From Acetobacter oeni (GTDB lineage Bacteria > Pseudomonadota > Alphaproteobacteria > Acetobacterales > Acetobacteraceae), in assembly GCF_011516825.1 (NCBI RefSeq), contig NZ_WOTA01000001.1, positions 186,001 to 250,000 of the forward strand: 64,000 nucleotides of DNA, read 5' to 3'. The translations under genes and the position numbers were made by a program. A model generated the notes under the pieces. That model was not told the DNA's origin and made no database searches. It saw only the letters and a list, made by a program, of their open reading frames with translations. Of the stretch, positions 28,130 to 37,311 are shown piece by piece (the first letter of the stretch is position 1; each line of letters opens with the position of its first letter).

Positions 28130-29053
28130 ATGCTGGCGGCAGAACGCGCCGCCGCTCCCGCCACACTGGCCGCCTACACGGCGGACCTCACCGACTGTGA
28201 AACAGCTCTTCTCCAACAGGGCGAAACGCTCGGAACAGCGAGCGCGGAAGGACTCCGCGCGTGGGTCAGCGATATGAGCGCCTCCGGTGCCGCCCGCCGT
28301 ACCATCGCCCGCCGCATCTCATGCATCCGGCAATACTTCCTCTTTCTCCTGCGTGATGGCCGCCGCGCCGATAATCCCGCCGCGCAGCTGGATGCCCCTT
28401 CGCCACAGCGCTCGCTGCCAGGATTCCTGACCGAAGCAGAAGTCGTCGCCCTCATCGAAGCCGGTCTGCCACCGCCCGGTGCAAAACCCGCCGAACGCCG
28501 CCGCTTCATTCTGGGCCGCGCCGCACTCGAACTGCTCTACGCCACCGGACTTCGTATCTCGGAAATGCTCGCCCTGCGCCGCGACTCCTTTCGGGAAAAC
28601 ACCCGCATGCTCCTGATCCGTGGCAAAGGTGGCCGCGAACGGCTCGTGCCACTCTCCGAACCCGCCCGCATCGCCATCCAGGCTCTGCTCCAGGAAGACA
28701 AAACACGTCCCGGCCCATGGCTCTTCTCCGGCCGTTCCCCGGAAAAACCTCTGACAAGACAGGGGTTCGACAAAATCCTCGCCGAACTCGGGGGCAGGGC
28801 AGGGGTACCGCCCGATCGCCTTTCGCCCCACGTCCTGCGCCATTCCTTCGCCACCCATATGCTCGCCCACGGCGCCGACCTGCGCACCCTGCAAACCCTG
28901 CTCGGTCATGCCGATATCTCGACGACCCAGATTTACACCCATGTCCAGGCCGACAGGCTCAGAGATATCGTGCAGACCCATCACCCCCTCGGTCAGCCTC
29001 AGAGCCGCAGCGAAGACTCCGCCACAGCCGCAACAGATGAAAAGAATCTGTAA
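28130..29053 (+). CDS. xerD: Tyrosine recombinase XerD
   Basis: Site-specific recombinase that resolves chromosome dimers at dif with XerC and FtsK. The N-terminal SAM-like domain is followed by the catalytic domain with ATGLRISEML (Arg), GKGGRERLVPL (Lys), HVLRHSFATHML (His, Arg), LLGHADISTTQIYTH (His, then catalytic Tyr). From the ATG at 28130 it is 307 residues. The conserved first-helix residues FLEML begin before this ATG: the frame is open upstream, and a CTG at 28097 follows AAAGGA with good spacing, so the true start may be that CTG. It lies 54 bases before accA, a known gene order. Confidence 0.9.
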   Translation: MLAAERAAAPATLAAYTADLTDCETALLQQGETLGTASAEGLRAWVSDMSASGAARRTIARRISCIRQYFLFLLRDGRRADNPAAQLDAPSPQRSLPGFLTEAEVVALIEAGLPPPGAKPAERRRFILGRAALELLYATGLRISEMLALRRDSFRENTRMLLIRGKGGRERLVPLSEPARIAIQALLQEDKTRPGPWLFSGRSPEKPLTRQGFDKILAELGGRAGVPPDRLSPHVLRHSFATHMLAHGADLRTLQTLLGHADISTTQIYTHVQADRLRDIVQTHHPLGQPQSRSEDSATAATDEKNL

Positions 29054-29107
29054 CCTGACGTCCCCTAAGGCTTGGTTTTGGCGGTGACTGTGCTATCGGC
29101 ATCGCCC

Positions 29108-30079
29108 ATGCGTCAGTTTCTTGATTTCGAAAAGCCGATCGCCGAACTTGAAACCAGGATCGACGATCTGCGGAATACAGCCGCCTCCCACGAGGGCGAG
29201 GCAGGGAATGTCAGCATGGCCGACGAGATCGGCAAGCTGACGGACAAGGTGGAAAGGCAGCTTCGCGCGCTCTACGCCAAACTCACCCCATGGCAGAAAG
29301 TGCAGGTCGCCCGCCACGCGCAGCGACCCCACGCGCTCGACTACATCAATGCCCTGATCACGGATTTCACCCCGCTCGCAGGCGACCGCCAGTTTGCTGA
29401 CGACAAGGCCATCGTCGGCGGACTCGGTCGGTTCAATAACCAGTCCGTCATGGTGATCGGCACGGAACGCGGCTCGGACCTCGAAACGCGGCTCGCCCAT
29501 AATTTCGGCATGGCCCGCCCCGAAGGCTACAGAAAAGCCATCCGCCTGATGAAGCTGGCCGGCCGGTTCCGCCTGCCCATCCTTACCTTCGTCGATACCT
29601 CCGGTGCCTGGCCCGGAATCGACGCCGAAGCCCGTGGACAGGCCGAAGCCATCGCCCGCTCCATCGAAACCTGCCTGTCCGTCCCGGTCCCGCTCATCGC
29701 GACCGTTATCGGCGAAGGCGGTTCAGGTGGCGCCGTGGCACTCGCATCCGCCGACCGCGTCCTGATGCTCGAAAATGCCATTTACTCGGTCATCTCGCCG
29801 GAAGCCTGCGCCTCGATTCTCTGGCGTGATCCGAAACAGGCCTCTTCCGCCGCGGACGCTCTGCGCCTTACCGCCCAGGACCTGAAAAAATTCGGCCTGA
29901 TCGACCGCATCGTCAACGAACCCGTTGGCGGCGCCCAGCGCGATCCGAAAACAATGATCGAACATCTCGGTCAGGCGCTCGCGGAAGAACTGATGCCGCT
30001 GCTGACCGTCAGCCCGGCCTCAATCGTCGCTCAGCGACGCGAAAAATTCCTCGCCATGGGCCGCGCCGCGCTTACGTGA
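29108..30079 (+). CDS. accA: Acetyl-CoA carboxylase carboxyltransferase subunit alpha
   Basis: Carboxyltransferase alpha subunit of acetyl-CoA carboxylase, which makes malonyl-CoA for fatty acid synthesis with AccB, AccC and AccD. The 323-residue chain begins MRQFLDFEKPIAELE, the family N-terminus, and contains PEGYRKAIRLMKLA, FVDTSGAWPGIDAEARGQ-type sequence, GEGGSGGAVALASAD and SVISPEACASILW. The ATG at 29108 is chosen on alignment; its ribosome site is weak. It follows xerD by 54 bases. accD is not in the window. Confidence 0.95.
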   Translation: MRQFLDFEKPIAELETRIDDLRNTAASHEGEAGNVSMADEIGKLTDKVERQLRALYAKLTPWQKVQVARHAQRPHALDYINALITDFTPLAGDRQFADDKAIVGGLGRFNNQSVMVIGTERGSDLETRLAHNFGMARPEGYRKAIRLMKLAGRFRLPILTFVDTSGAWPGIDAEARGQAEAIARSIETCLSVPVPLIATVIGEGGSGGAVALASADRVLMLENAIYSVISPEACASILWRDPKQASSAADALRLTAQDLKKFGLIDRIVNEPVGGAQRDPKTMIEHLGQALAEELMPLLTVSPASIVAQRREKFLAMGRAALT

Positions 30080-30083
30080 TCGC

Positions 30084-30104
30084 CCGGGCTCTGCCCGAGC
30101 CCGG
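30084..30104. terminator. GC-rich hairpin after accA, possible terminator
   Basis: Arms CCGGGCTC (30084-30091) and GAGCCCGG (30097-30104) around TGCCC, directly after the accA stop codon. No T-run follows, so Rho-independent termination is doubtful. Confidence 0.35.
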
Positions 30105-30129
30105 CAGGGGCCGGAACCCCCCGCACCCC

Positions 30130-30203
30130 GATTTGCCGATAAACAAACCTGTTTCCAAAGGCCCCGGCCTTTGGCGGGTTTCAGGGCAAAGCCTGAGAAA
30201 AAG
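30130..30203 (-). repeat. Degenerate intergenic repeat, copy A
   Basis: Read on the minus strand, this segment has TTCTCAGG, CTTTGCCCTGAAACCC, a palindromic CCAAAGGCC/GGCCTTTGG block at 30155-30174, and TTTGTTTATCGGC. The same order of blocks recurs on the plus strand at 41980-42050. The two copies lie in gaps after accA and after the dihydroxyacetone kinase gene and are in opposite orientation. Confidence 0.5.
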
Positions 30204-30229
30204 AACCAGACAGTTAAAATCGCCGCCCC

Positions 30230-30985
30230 TCAGACAGGCGGCTCGCCTTCAACAGGCTCCGCTCCCGCCGCCGCAATCAGATCACGCACCGCCCTGGCTG
30301 CCGCTGCCAGTTCCCGGTGATCCGTCCCCTTGACCACAAGCGCCAGTCCCCGCCGCCCGTCATCCCGGTGGAACGGATAAGACCCCACATCCAGATCCGG
30401 CCAGCGCTTCTGCACAGCCTCAAGCGGCGCGGCAATGACGCTTTCGTACAGATTCAGAGCATACCATGTGCGCGACTCCACACTCTCACCATGCTTCAGT
30501 CGTGGCTCAACCGACTCAAACATGGCCTGCATGATCGAAGGCACACCCGCCATCACATGCACATTGCCAATCGAGAACCCCGGCGCGACCGATTTCGCAT
30601 TCGTAATCGGCGTCGCCCCCCGGGGCAGCATCGCCATGCGCTGCCGGGCCGGAGAAAACTCGTCCTTTCCGTAATGCGCCTCCATCAGAGCCACCGTCCC
30701 GGCATGCAACTCAAGCGGAACCCCGAACGCCTCGGCAATGCAGGCGCTCGTAATGTCATCATGCGTCGGACCAATCCCGCCGGTCGTGAAAACCTGGTCA
30801 TACCGGGCCTTCATCTCCGTCACCGTCGTCACAATCGTCTCAGCAATATCCGGGATCACCCGAACCTCACGCAAAGGCGCTCCGATCCTCCCCAGATGAA
30901 CAGCGAGATAACGGATATTCGCATCCTGCGTCCGGCCCGAAAGAATTTCGTTGCCGATCACCACAAGGGCAGAGGTGGGATTCAT
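30230..30985 (-). CDS. CinA N-terminal domain / molybdopterin-binding-like protein
   Basis: A 251-residue protein of the COG1058 family (competence/damage-inducible protein A N-domain). It begins TSALVVIGNEILSGRTQDAN and has the family signature TTGGIGPTHDDITSACIAEAFG, followed by AMLPRGATPITN and VHVMAGVPSIM. This domain is related to MoaB/MogA and in full-length CinA acts as a pyrophosphatase on NAD-derived or ADP-ribose compounds. The C-terminal PncC amidase domain is missing, as in many alphaproteobacterial homologues. The gene is convergent with accA and follows the GNAT-Nudix gene by 99 bases. Confidence 0.85.
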   Translation of the reverse strand: MNPTSALVVIGNEILSGRTQDANIRYLAVHLGRIGAPLREVRVIPDIAETIVTTVTEMKARYDQVFTTGGIGPTHDDITSACIAEAFGVPLELHAGTVALMEAHYGKDEFSPARQRMAMLPRGATPITNAKSVAPGFSIGNVHVMAGVPSIMQAMFESVEPRLKHGESVESRTWYALNLYESVIAAPLEAVQKRWPDLDVGSYPFHRDDGRRGLALVVKGTDHRELAAAARAVRDLIAAAGAEPVEGEPPV

Positions 30986-31084
30986 GTCAGTCGCTCCAGT
31001 CAGACAGGGCCGGGGAGGCAGATACCAGTCGCCATTATGGGACTATGATGACGGAACGCCAGACCGGAGCATCCGTCCCCACGC

Positions 31085-32122
31085 TTACAGCAGATCGCGC
31101 AGAAACGGGATCAGCGGCAGATCAGCGGGCGGCATCGGATATTTCTCCAGATTCTCCGCCCTGACCCAGGCCAGAGCCTGACCCTCGCGTCCTTGCGGCG
31201 TCCCGTGCCAGCGGCGGCAAAGCCATAAAGGCATCAGCAGATCGAATTTTTCATAAGCATGCGACACGAACGTAAATGGAGCCAGACACGCCCGGCTGAC
31301 ATCAATGCCCAGCTCCTCATCAAGCTCCCGGATGAGCGCCGCCTCCGGTGTCTCCCCGGCATCGACCTTGCCGCCGGGAAACTCCCACAATCCGGCCAGA
31401 GTTTTGCCTTCCGGCCGACGCGCCAGCAAAATCCTGCCGTCTGAATCGATCAGCGCCACAGCCACGACCAGCACAAGCCTGCGACCTGAAACCAAAGCTT
31501 CCGGTTGCTCCCGCACAGTCTCCGCACCACCCTCAGACGAGCCGGTCATCTCACGAATGGCATCGAAATCCGACCGTTCGGCCTCAAATGTAAAAACCGG
31601 AATTTCGCCCCCACGTGCCATGAACGGTCGCGTCGCCGTGCCGGTCTGGCGAAATCCGATACGTTTCAGCACGGCAACCGAACCCGCATTGTCCTGCGCC
31701 GCCGTGGCCTCAAGCCTGTCGAGACGAAGATTCGCCAGCGCCCACCGGCAGACGCGATTCGCCGCCAGCGACGCAACGCCACGTCCCCAGTGCGCCCGGC
31801 CAATCCAGTAGCCAAGAGACGCCGAACGCAAGCCCTGCCTGGAATCGAGTGTCAGCCCCACGCATCCAATCAGACTCCCCGTCTGATTATCGATGACAGC
31901 GAAATGATAAGCCGTCCCGTCCGCCGCCTGCCGCGCCGTGCCGGCAATCCATTCCGAAGCCAGATCATGCGGATAAGGGAAGGGCAGGCGGCTCAGCATC
32001 CGGATGACGTTCCAGTCATTCACCAGACGATGAATGGCATTCGCGTCTCCCGGGAGAAGGCCCCGCAGCGTGTAAGCCCCGACCGTCAGGACCGGGGTAT
32101 CGACGTTTCCGTTACCGGGCAA
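31085..32122 (-). CDS. GNAT acetyltransferase fused to Nudix (MutT-like) hydrolase
   Basis: Two enzymes on one chain of 345 residues. Residues 15-185 form a RimJ/RimL-type GNAT N-acetyltransferase ([50 protein letters not shown]). After a Glu-rich linker, residues about 214-345 form a MutT-like Nudix hydrolase with the Nudix box at 250-272, where the G, E, RE and EE positions are all present (ending RELDEELG). MutT clears oxidised dGTP. The fusion joins an acetyltransferase to a sanitising hydrolase, for which no shared job is obvious. It begins seven bases after the Rieske gene and is probably co-transcribed with it. Confidence 0.85.
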   Translation of the reverse strand: MPGNGNVDTPVLTVGAYTLRGLLPGDANAIHRLVNDWNVIRMLSRLPFPYPHDLASEWIAGTARQAADGTAYHFAVIDNQTGSLIGCVGLTLDSRQGLRSASLGYWIGRAHWGRGVASLAANRVCRWALANLRLDRLEATAAQDNAGSVAVLKRIGFRQTGTATRPFMARGGEIPVFTFEAERSDFDAIREMTGSSEGGAETVREQPEALVSGRRLVLVVAVALIDSDGRILLARRPEGKTLAGLWEFPGGKVDAGETPEAALIRELDEELGIDVSRACLAPFTFVSHAYEKFDLLMPLWLCRRWHGTPQGREGQALAWVRAENLEKYPMPPADLPLIPFLRDLL

Positions 32123-32129
32123 AATGCAA

Positions 32130-33473
32130 TCAGACTTTCTGTTCGGCCGCCACCGCCGCCTTACGTTTTCTGCGGGCGGTCCGGCCCGTTTTTACCGGCG
32201 CGCTGCTCCGTCCGGAACTGTCATCAGCCGCAGCGGTCACTTTCGCGCTCTCATCAACAGCCTGCGGCTGGTTCTCAGTCGCAACAACAGCCTCAGACTG
32301 CGTCTCCGTTTTTCCGGCCTCGTCCTCCGGCACGAAGCCGGACTCCGCCAGCAGTCCCCGCAGCAGATTGATGACCGGGAAAACCTCCAGATTGTGGTCG
32401 CCCCCGAGATCCCGCCAGGCCTGCTGTTCCAGCTCGACGATCTCGCGATCTTCCGCGAAAATCCGCTCCGTAAAGGCCACCAGAAACGGCCAGGCCAGAT
32501 CGAGCAGACCCGGAATCCCCGGTTTTTTCACGGAGAGAAGACCAAATGTGCGGTTGGTGAGCTGCTCGCCATCCTGCGGCGTATAAGCAATCCACAGATC
32601 CATGACTGGTTCGGCATCGCCAGTCTGGATATGAAGTGTCTGATAAGGATAAACCGTCCGGATCGTCATGACATCACGGTCAGCATATTTCGAGGACGTA
32701 TCACGACGCTCGCCGAAAATCAGCGCCTCGCCCAGAGGCTGCTTCCCGCTCGTCCGTGCGAAAGAATACCGGGCCTCAACCATCCCCGGCTCCCGCTTCT
32801 GACCCAGGAAGCGCGGCCGCATCTGACCCATCTGTTTCATGTGCATAAACTGATGATTCATATCCATCAGATTCTCATGCATGAAACTGTAGTGGCAGTT
32901 CACAACCCGGCCAAAACGGCGCGTCTTGTAGCCGGGATCGTCAACACGGGCGAGAACCGCCGGCAGATGCGTCGTCGCGGCCTTCTCAGGATCGCCCGGA
33001 AAAACAAAAATCAGACCGTCCTGCTCCAGAACCGGATACGTCCGTACCCCGTTCGGCAGCTTGCCCTTGCCAAGATACGGAACATCAATGCACCGCCCCG
33101 AGCGCCCGTAAGCCCACCCGTGATAACAGCACTGAACCGACTGCCCGCAGACCCGGCCCTTGCTGAGCGGAACCTGACGGTGAGCACACCGGTCCTCAAG
33201 CGCGAAAACCTCGCCTTTTTCAGGACGGATCAGCGCAATGGGATGCTCCGCGTAACGCACCCCGATGGTCTTGCCAGGCTTCAGCTCGCGCGACCAGGCA
33301 ACCGGGTACCAGAAGTTCGGATCACAATGAACCCGCCGGAGATCAACACCCGGCATCACTCCCTCAGGCTTATCGCCGGTTTCAGACAGCTCTGTCGCCA
33401 TCTCCTGTGACATACCGGCCGGCTGGGCCGGGAATTCGCTCTGAAGTGACTGGTCCATCGTGTCCCTGCTCAT
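32130..33473 (-). CDS. Rieske 2Fe-2S oxygenase-like protein
   Basis: A 447-residue Rieske protein like the oxygenase component of ring-hydroxylating or demethylating systems. The Rieske domain spans about residues 53-160, with cluster ligands in CAH (C96, H98) and CCYH (C115, H118). The catalytic domain follows, with a mononuclear iron site in [13 protein letters not shown]. The C-terminal 70 residues are a low-complexity tail ending in a basic patch ([11 protein letters not shown]), which is not usual for the family. The ATG at 33473 has GGAGGAA at ideal spacing. No reductase or ferredoxin is adjacent. It lies downstream of the exported RidA gene, separated by 136 bases; the substrate is unknown. 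Confidence 0.8.
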   Translation of the reverse strand: MSRDTMDQSLQSEFPAQPAGMSQEMATELSETGDKPEGVMPGVDLRRVHCDPNFWYPVAWSRELKPGKTIGVRYAEHPIALIRPEKGEVFALEDRCAHRQVPLSKGRVCGQSVQCCYHGWAYGRSGRCIDVPYLGKGKLPNGVRTYPVLEQDGLIFVFPGDPEKAATTHLPAVLARVDDPGYKTRRFGRVVNCHYSFMHENLMDMNHQFMHMKQMGQMRPRFLGQKREPGMVEARYSFARTSGKQPLGEALIFGERRDTSSKYADRDVMTIRTVYPYQTLHIQTGDAEPVMDLWIAYTPQDGEQLTNRTFGLLSVKKPGIPGLLDLAWPFLVAFTERIFAEDREIVELEQQAWRDLGGDHNLEVFPVINLLRGLLAESGFVPEDEAGKTETQSEAVVATENQPQAVDESAKVTAAADDSSGRSSAPVKTGRTARRKRKAAVAAEQKV

Positions 33474-33609
33474 GCTTCCTCCATCCGTTTCCGCCCCTGC
33501 TCCGGCAAAGCGGCGAAAATATGGACGCATAGCGTCTATACCATCCGTTCCGGACTGTCGAAGTGAGCCAGATCAAGCCCCGCACTCTCTTCGCACAATC
33601 CGGTCTGTT

Positions 33610-34134
33610 TTACGGATGCGTCGTGCGGACAGCGGTGACTTCAATCTCGATCAGCCAGCCCGGATTGGCGAGGTGTGCCACTTCAAAAGCCGAACGAACA
33701 GGGAGATTCGGCTGTGCTTTTGTGCCAAAAAATTGCGTGTAGGCCTTCATCATGCCCGGAAAATCGATCTTTCCCAGCTTCGGGTCCGCAGCCATGTACA
33801 TGTGCATCTGAATAACGCTGCCCATGGTCAGATTCAGCTTCGACAACTGATCCTGAATCTTCTCCAGCGCCCCGCGCGTCTGCGTTTCCGTGTCGCCATA
33901 AGCGGCAAGCGAATGCGCATCAGCCGTTTTATCGACCGGCGGCGCGCCCATGCCACTCAGATAAATTGTGGTGGCACCGGGCGGCACCTCAATCGCCTCG
34001 GCAATCGGGAAATGACTGGCCGGGTCCACATGACGCAGGACCGCATCCGCAGCCGACGCGCCGCTGACGCCGGAGAACCCGGCCACACCGGCACAGGCGA
34101 GCGCGACAAATGCGTGACGTGAGAAAAAGCTCAT
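33610..34134 (-). CDS. Exported RidA-family enamine/imine deaminase
   Basis: A RidA-family protein of 174 residues with an N-terminal signal peptide (about 1-29, ending GASA-AD). Family members hydrolyse reactive enamines and imines released by amino-acid and amine enzymes. The substrate-binding Arg of active RidA proteins is present as R147 in PVRSAFEVA, followed by the EIEV strand with Glu at 163/165, so activity is plausible. Most RidA proteins are cytoplasmic; this one appears periplasmic. It begins three bases after the cytochrome c gene, in an operon with an exported amine oxidase, the kind of enzyme whose imine product RidA would clear. Confidence 0.85.
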   Translation of the reverse strand: MSFFSRHAFVALACAGVAGFSGVSGASAADAVLRHVDPASHFPIAEAIEVPPGATTIYLSGMGAPPVDKTADAHSLAAYGDTETQTRGALEKIQDQLSKLNLTMGSVIQMHMYMAADPKLGKIDFPGMMKAYTQFFGTKAQPNLPVRSAFEVAHLANPGWLIEIEVTAVRTTHP

Positions 34135-34137
34135 GGG

Positions 34138-34572
34138 CTATTCATCTTCCTTAGTGAGTTCAGGGCGCATCGGCGCGACATCCGTCGGCGTGGCGGCACC
34201 GCTGAAGTGGTTGCCAAAATGAGTGCGGATAAAGTTGACCACATCGGCAACCTGTTTGTCAGTCAGCAGCCCGGCGAATGATGGCATGCCACCATGCCCG
34301 TTGAGAACGGTATAAATCGGGAAATCCGCCGTCTGCAATTTCGTATTTCCCGCAAAACCGGGAAATCCCGAACTCGCCCCCGCAGCGCCTCTGCCGTCAG
34401 CCATGTGACAGCCCTGACAGACATGCTGATAAATCGCGGCCCCCGTCGTCAGCGGCTGCATCGGACCCGCGACCGATGACGCCGAGTCAGCCCGCGCCAC
34501 ACCCGGCGCCGCCAGTGTCGCAATGGCGCCGGACACAGCCGCCACCGCCAGAAAATAAGTCCCGAAGCGCAT
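34138..34572 (-). CDS. Exported single-heme cytochrome c
   Basis: A 144-residue class I cytochrome c. The signal peptide MRFGTYFLAVAAVSGAIATLAA ends near ARA-DS. The heme motif is CQGCH (C52, C55, H56), and the axial Met is probably M96 in GHGGMPSF, followed by the C-terminal helix TDKQVADVVNFIRTHFG. It should be a soluble or loosely bound periplasmic electron carrier. Its ATG overlaps the stop of the amine oxidase gene as TGATG, a coupling that implies matched synthesis; it is the natural electron acceptor for that flavoenzyme. An upstream in-frame extension to 34650 lies inside the oxidase gene and is not favoured. Confidence 0.88.
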   Translation of the reverse strand: MRFGTYFLAVAAVSGAIATLAAPGVARADSASSVAGPMQPLTTGAAIYQHVCQGCHMADGRGAAGASSGFPGFAGNTKLQTADFPIYTVLNGHGGMPSFAGLLTDKQVADVVNFIRTHFGNHFSGAATPTDVAPMRPELTKEDE

Positions 34573-36173
34573 CACGCACCTCCCACAGCGCGTTTGTGCA
34601 GCGTCGTAATGGCCGCCAGCGAGGACAGAATCGCGCCCTCCTGCCAGCAACCGACATAAGAAGCGTGTTCACCCGCCAGAACGATCCGGTTATCCATGGT
34701 GACAAGCGTTTTGTAATGCTCCTTGCGAGCCTGTTCCGTCCATGCGCCGCAACAGCCAAGCGTCCACGGCACACGGCTCCACGCAAAACCGACGCCGTTG
34801 GAAAATTCTTTTCGATACTGCGGATGAAGCAGACTCCCCTGGCGGAGACCCTCTTCCACGCGCTGCTCCGGCGTCATCCCGGCAAAATCGAGCGCCGCCG
34901 GCCCGAACATGTAGCCACCAAGCAGAACCCCGGGTCCCTTCGAGAAAATCCCCGAACTCGGATAGGAAATCTGGCTGATCTGCTGCGACGTGAAGCTGAT
35001 CCCCCCGTAAATCTGCTCATCCTGCTCCCAGAACCGACGTTTGAATTCCAGCCCGAGCTTTACCGACGAACCATAAGGCACCGCTGCAATCGCAGCCTTC
35101 AGCGGCGCGCCAACCTGCACATCGAGCTGCGAAAGAACGGGCAGGGGGATCGTGCACACGCAGTAATCCGCATCCACCGTCCGCACGGCATTTCCGGCCG
35201 CCATGTCGTTATACGTGACCTTCACGCCATGATCGTCCTGATGGATCGACGTGACCTTGCAGTTCAGCGTGATGAGATCATGCACCTGCCGGGCAAAGCT
35301 CTTGCCGATGTTGTCCATGCCGCCAACCGGCTGGAACATCGTCGTCTGCATGTCCAGACGCTCATGAAAGGCAATATACTGCCACAGACCCGAACTCATG
35401 ATTTCGTCACGCGACATCAGACCGGACGGGATCGGCGCTCCGTCAATGCCGCCCCCCTGCGCCCGCTCGAAGCCACGGCGAAGCGAACTCCGGTTTCCCT
35501 TCGTCCAGGTCGCGTCATCACTGAGCCCGCCCCAGGCCTGCATGGCCGCCTTTACATGCTCCCGCTCATCCGGCGACATCACATCGTCAAGCTTGTGCTG
35601 TTCGACCGATTTGGAAATCAGCTCCGCCGTGTAGCCGAAGAAATCGCTCGCAAACTCGCGGTAACGCACCGGCTTGCCACCAAACGCGTCCGGTGAATGC
35701 AGATACGAATTATGATTCAGCTCGATAAACGGTTCCAGCGCCACGCCAAAAGCGTTGCAATAATGCAGCAGCCCCTGATGATGGTAAGGAATCCGCCATG
35801 GACCCGGATTGATATAGTTCCCCGGCGCAAACCCGACCTTCTGCGTGTGCCCGCCCATCTCGGTTACCGTATCGCCACCACGCAGCGTGATATTGCGGCC
35901 GCCCGGACGGTTCTGAAATTCGAGCACCTGAACGGCATAACCGGCCTTGCGCAGCTCATAGGCCGCCAGCATTCCCGCCAGCCCGCTGCCCAGAACCACA
36001 ACCCGCGTGCCTTTCCGGGCCCCGGCAAGATTCGGCGGCCCCCTGAAATCCGTCCCCATCGCATGCCCGAGGCTCGTCATCGCCTGATAAAGACCCGCGC
36101 TGCCCGCGAGAAGTCCGATCCGGGTCAGCAACTGGCGGCGAGTAGGCGCCGTTTGCTGAGAAGCGTCTGCCAT
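34572..36173 (-). CDS. Tat-exported flavin amine oxidase / amino-acid oxidase-like protein
   Basis: A 533-residue FAD enzyme of the monoamine oxidase/L-amino-acid oxidase family, which oxidises amines to imines. The twin-arginine signal TRRQLLTRIGLLAG is at residues 11-24. The FAD Rossmann motif GSGLAG (62-67) is followed by E85 and RPGGR (89-93). The C-terminal FAD motif AGEHASYVGCWQEGA starts about residue 500. Export, and a cytochrome c gene overlapping its stop codon, suggest that it acts as a dehydrogenase passing electrons to cytochrome c, as shown for the related NicA2 of Pseudomonas putida. The substrate is unknown. It heads the minus-strand unit that continues through RidA. Confidence 0.88.
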   Translation of the reverse strand: MADASQQTAPTRRQLLTRIGLLAGSAGLYQAMTSLGHAMGTDFRGPPNLAGARKGTRVVVLGSGLAGMLAAYELRKAGYAVQVLEFQNRPGGRNITLRGGDTVTEMGGHTQKVGFAPGNYINPGPWRIPYHHQGLLHYCNAFGVALEPFIELNHNSYLHSPDAFGGKPVRYREFASDFFGYTAELISKSVEQHKLDDVMSPDEREHVKAAMQAWGGLSDDATWTKGNRSSLRRGFERAQGGGIDGAPIPSGLMSRDEIMSSGLWQYIAFHERLDMQTTMFQPVGGMDNIGKSFARQVHDLITLNCKVTSIHQDDHGVKVTYNDMAAGNAVRTVDADYCVCTIPLPVLSQLDVQVGAPLKAAIAAVPYGSSVKLGLEFKRRFWEQDEQIYGGISFTSQQISQISYPSSGIFSKGPGVLLGGYMFGPAALDFAGMTPEQRVEEGLRQGSLLHPQYRKEFSNGVGFAWSRVPWTLGCCGAWTEQARKEHYKTLVTMDNRIVLAGEHASYVGCWQEGAILSSLAAITTLHKRAVGGA

Positions 36174-36308
36174 GCATCGTTCCTATTAAGTGATCAGAAA
36201 ATAGCGTGCTCTTGCTGCGGAATGTTCCTGACACGGATCAATGCGGATTGTAAACGGGCCTGCGCACGACAAAAGCCTTTACCGCAGCACAACCCGTTTC
36301 AGATTCTC

Positions 36309-37163
36309 TCATTTCGTTTCAAGCGACGCCGCCAGGTCATCGGTAAACTGGACAGCAACACGCCCCGACCGGTTTCCCCGCGAAATCGACCAGGCATTCG
36401 CCCGCCGGCACAGCTCATCATCGGCAATCTCAAGCCCGCGCTCCTTCGCGTAAGCCCGCACCATGTCGAAATAGACATCCTGCGAACAGGCATGAAAGCC
36501 GAGCCACAACCCGAACCGGTCCGACAGTGACACCTTCTCCTCAACCGCTTCCCCCGGATTGATCGCCGTCGACCGTTCATTGTCGATCATGTCCCTTGGC
36601 ATCAGATGCCGCCGGTTCGACGTGGCATAAAACAGAACATTCTCCGGCCGCCCCGCGATCCCGCCATCCAGTACCGATTTCAACGCCTTGTAATCCCGGT
36701 CCTCGCGCTCGAACGACAGATCGTCGCAAAACACAATAAACCGTCGGGAAGAGCCGCGCAGCAGCGCCAGCAGCTCAGGCAGCGTCGCCAGATCCTCGCG
36801 CTCGATCTCAATCAGCACCACAGGGCCAGAAGCAGGCCTCTCCGCATTAATCGCCGCATGACAGGCCTTGACCAGAGACGACTTGCCCATCCCCCGCGAG
36901 CCCCACAGCATCGCATTGTTCGCCGGCAGCCCCCGCCCGAAATGACGGGTGTTCTCCAGCAACTGATCCCGCTGCGAATCGACCCCCCGGATCAGCCCGA
37001 TCGGCACATGAGCAACGTGAGCAACCGGATCGAGCCGGCCCCGCTCCGGCTGCCAGACAAAGGCATCGGCCGCGTCCAGACCACCCAGCGTGGCAGGCGG
37101 CGGTGACAGACGTTCCAGCGCGGAGGCGATCCGTTCCAGAATGGGGTGCAGCTCGGTCGTCAT
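36309..37163 (-). CDS. DUF815-family AAA+ ATPase
   Basis: A 284-residue P-loop ATPase. Walker A is GSRGMGKSS, Walker B is RFIVFCDDLSFE, and the segment LLRGSSRRFIVFCDDL and YKALKSVLDGG fit the COG2607/DUF815 family, whose role is not established. Sensor-like residues follow in VLFYATSNRRHLMPRD. The ATG at 37163 follows CCGGAGA; an in-frame start at 37235 would add 24 residues without family support. It is divergent from yajC, as in several Alphaproteobacteria. Confidence 0.85.
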   Translation of the reverse strand: MTTELHPILERIASALERLSPPPATLGGLDAADAFVWQPERGRLDPVAHVAHVPIGLIRGVDSQRDQLLENTRHFGRGLPANNAMLWGSRGMGKSSLVKACHAAINAERPASGPVVLIEIEREDLATLPELLALLRGSSRRFIVFCDDLSFEREDRDYKALKSVLDGGIAGRPENVLFYATSNRRHLMPRDMIDNERSTAINPGEAVEEKVSLSDRFGLWLGFHACSQDVYFDMVRAYAKERGLEIADDELCRRANAWSISRGNRSGRVAVQFTDDLAASLETK

Positions 37164-37311
37164 CGTCGGATCTCCGGAACGAAATGTGCTAAAGCGCGAC
37201 ATACGCCTCCCGGCCTTCAGCACAGGTTGACGCACGCCGCCTGAAATCTATGGTCCCGGCGTATCAGTCAGCCCGGACAGCCCGCAAGCCGTCCTTCAAA
37301 AAGTGAGCACG

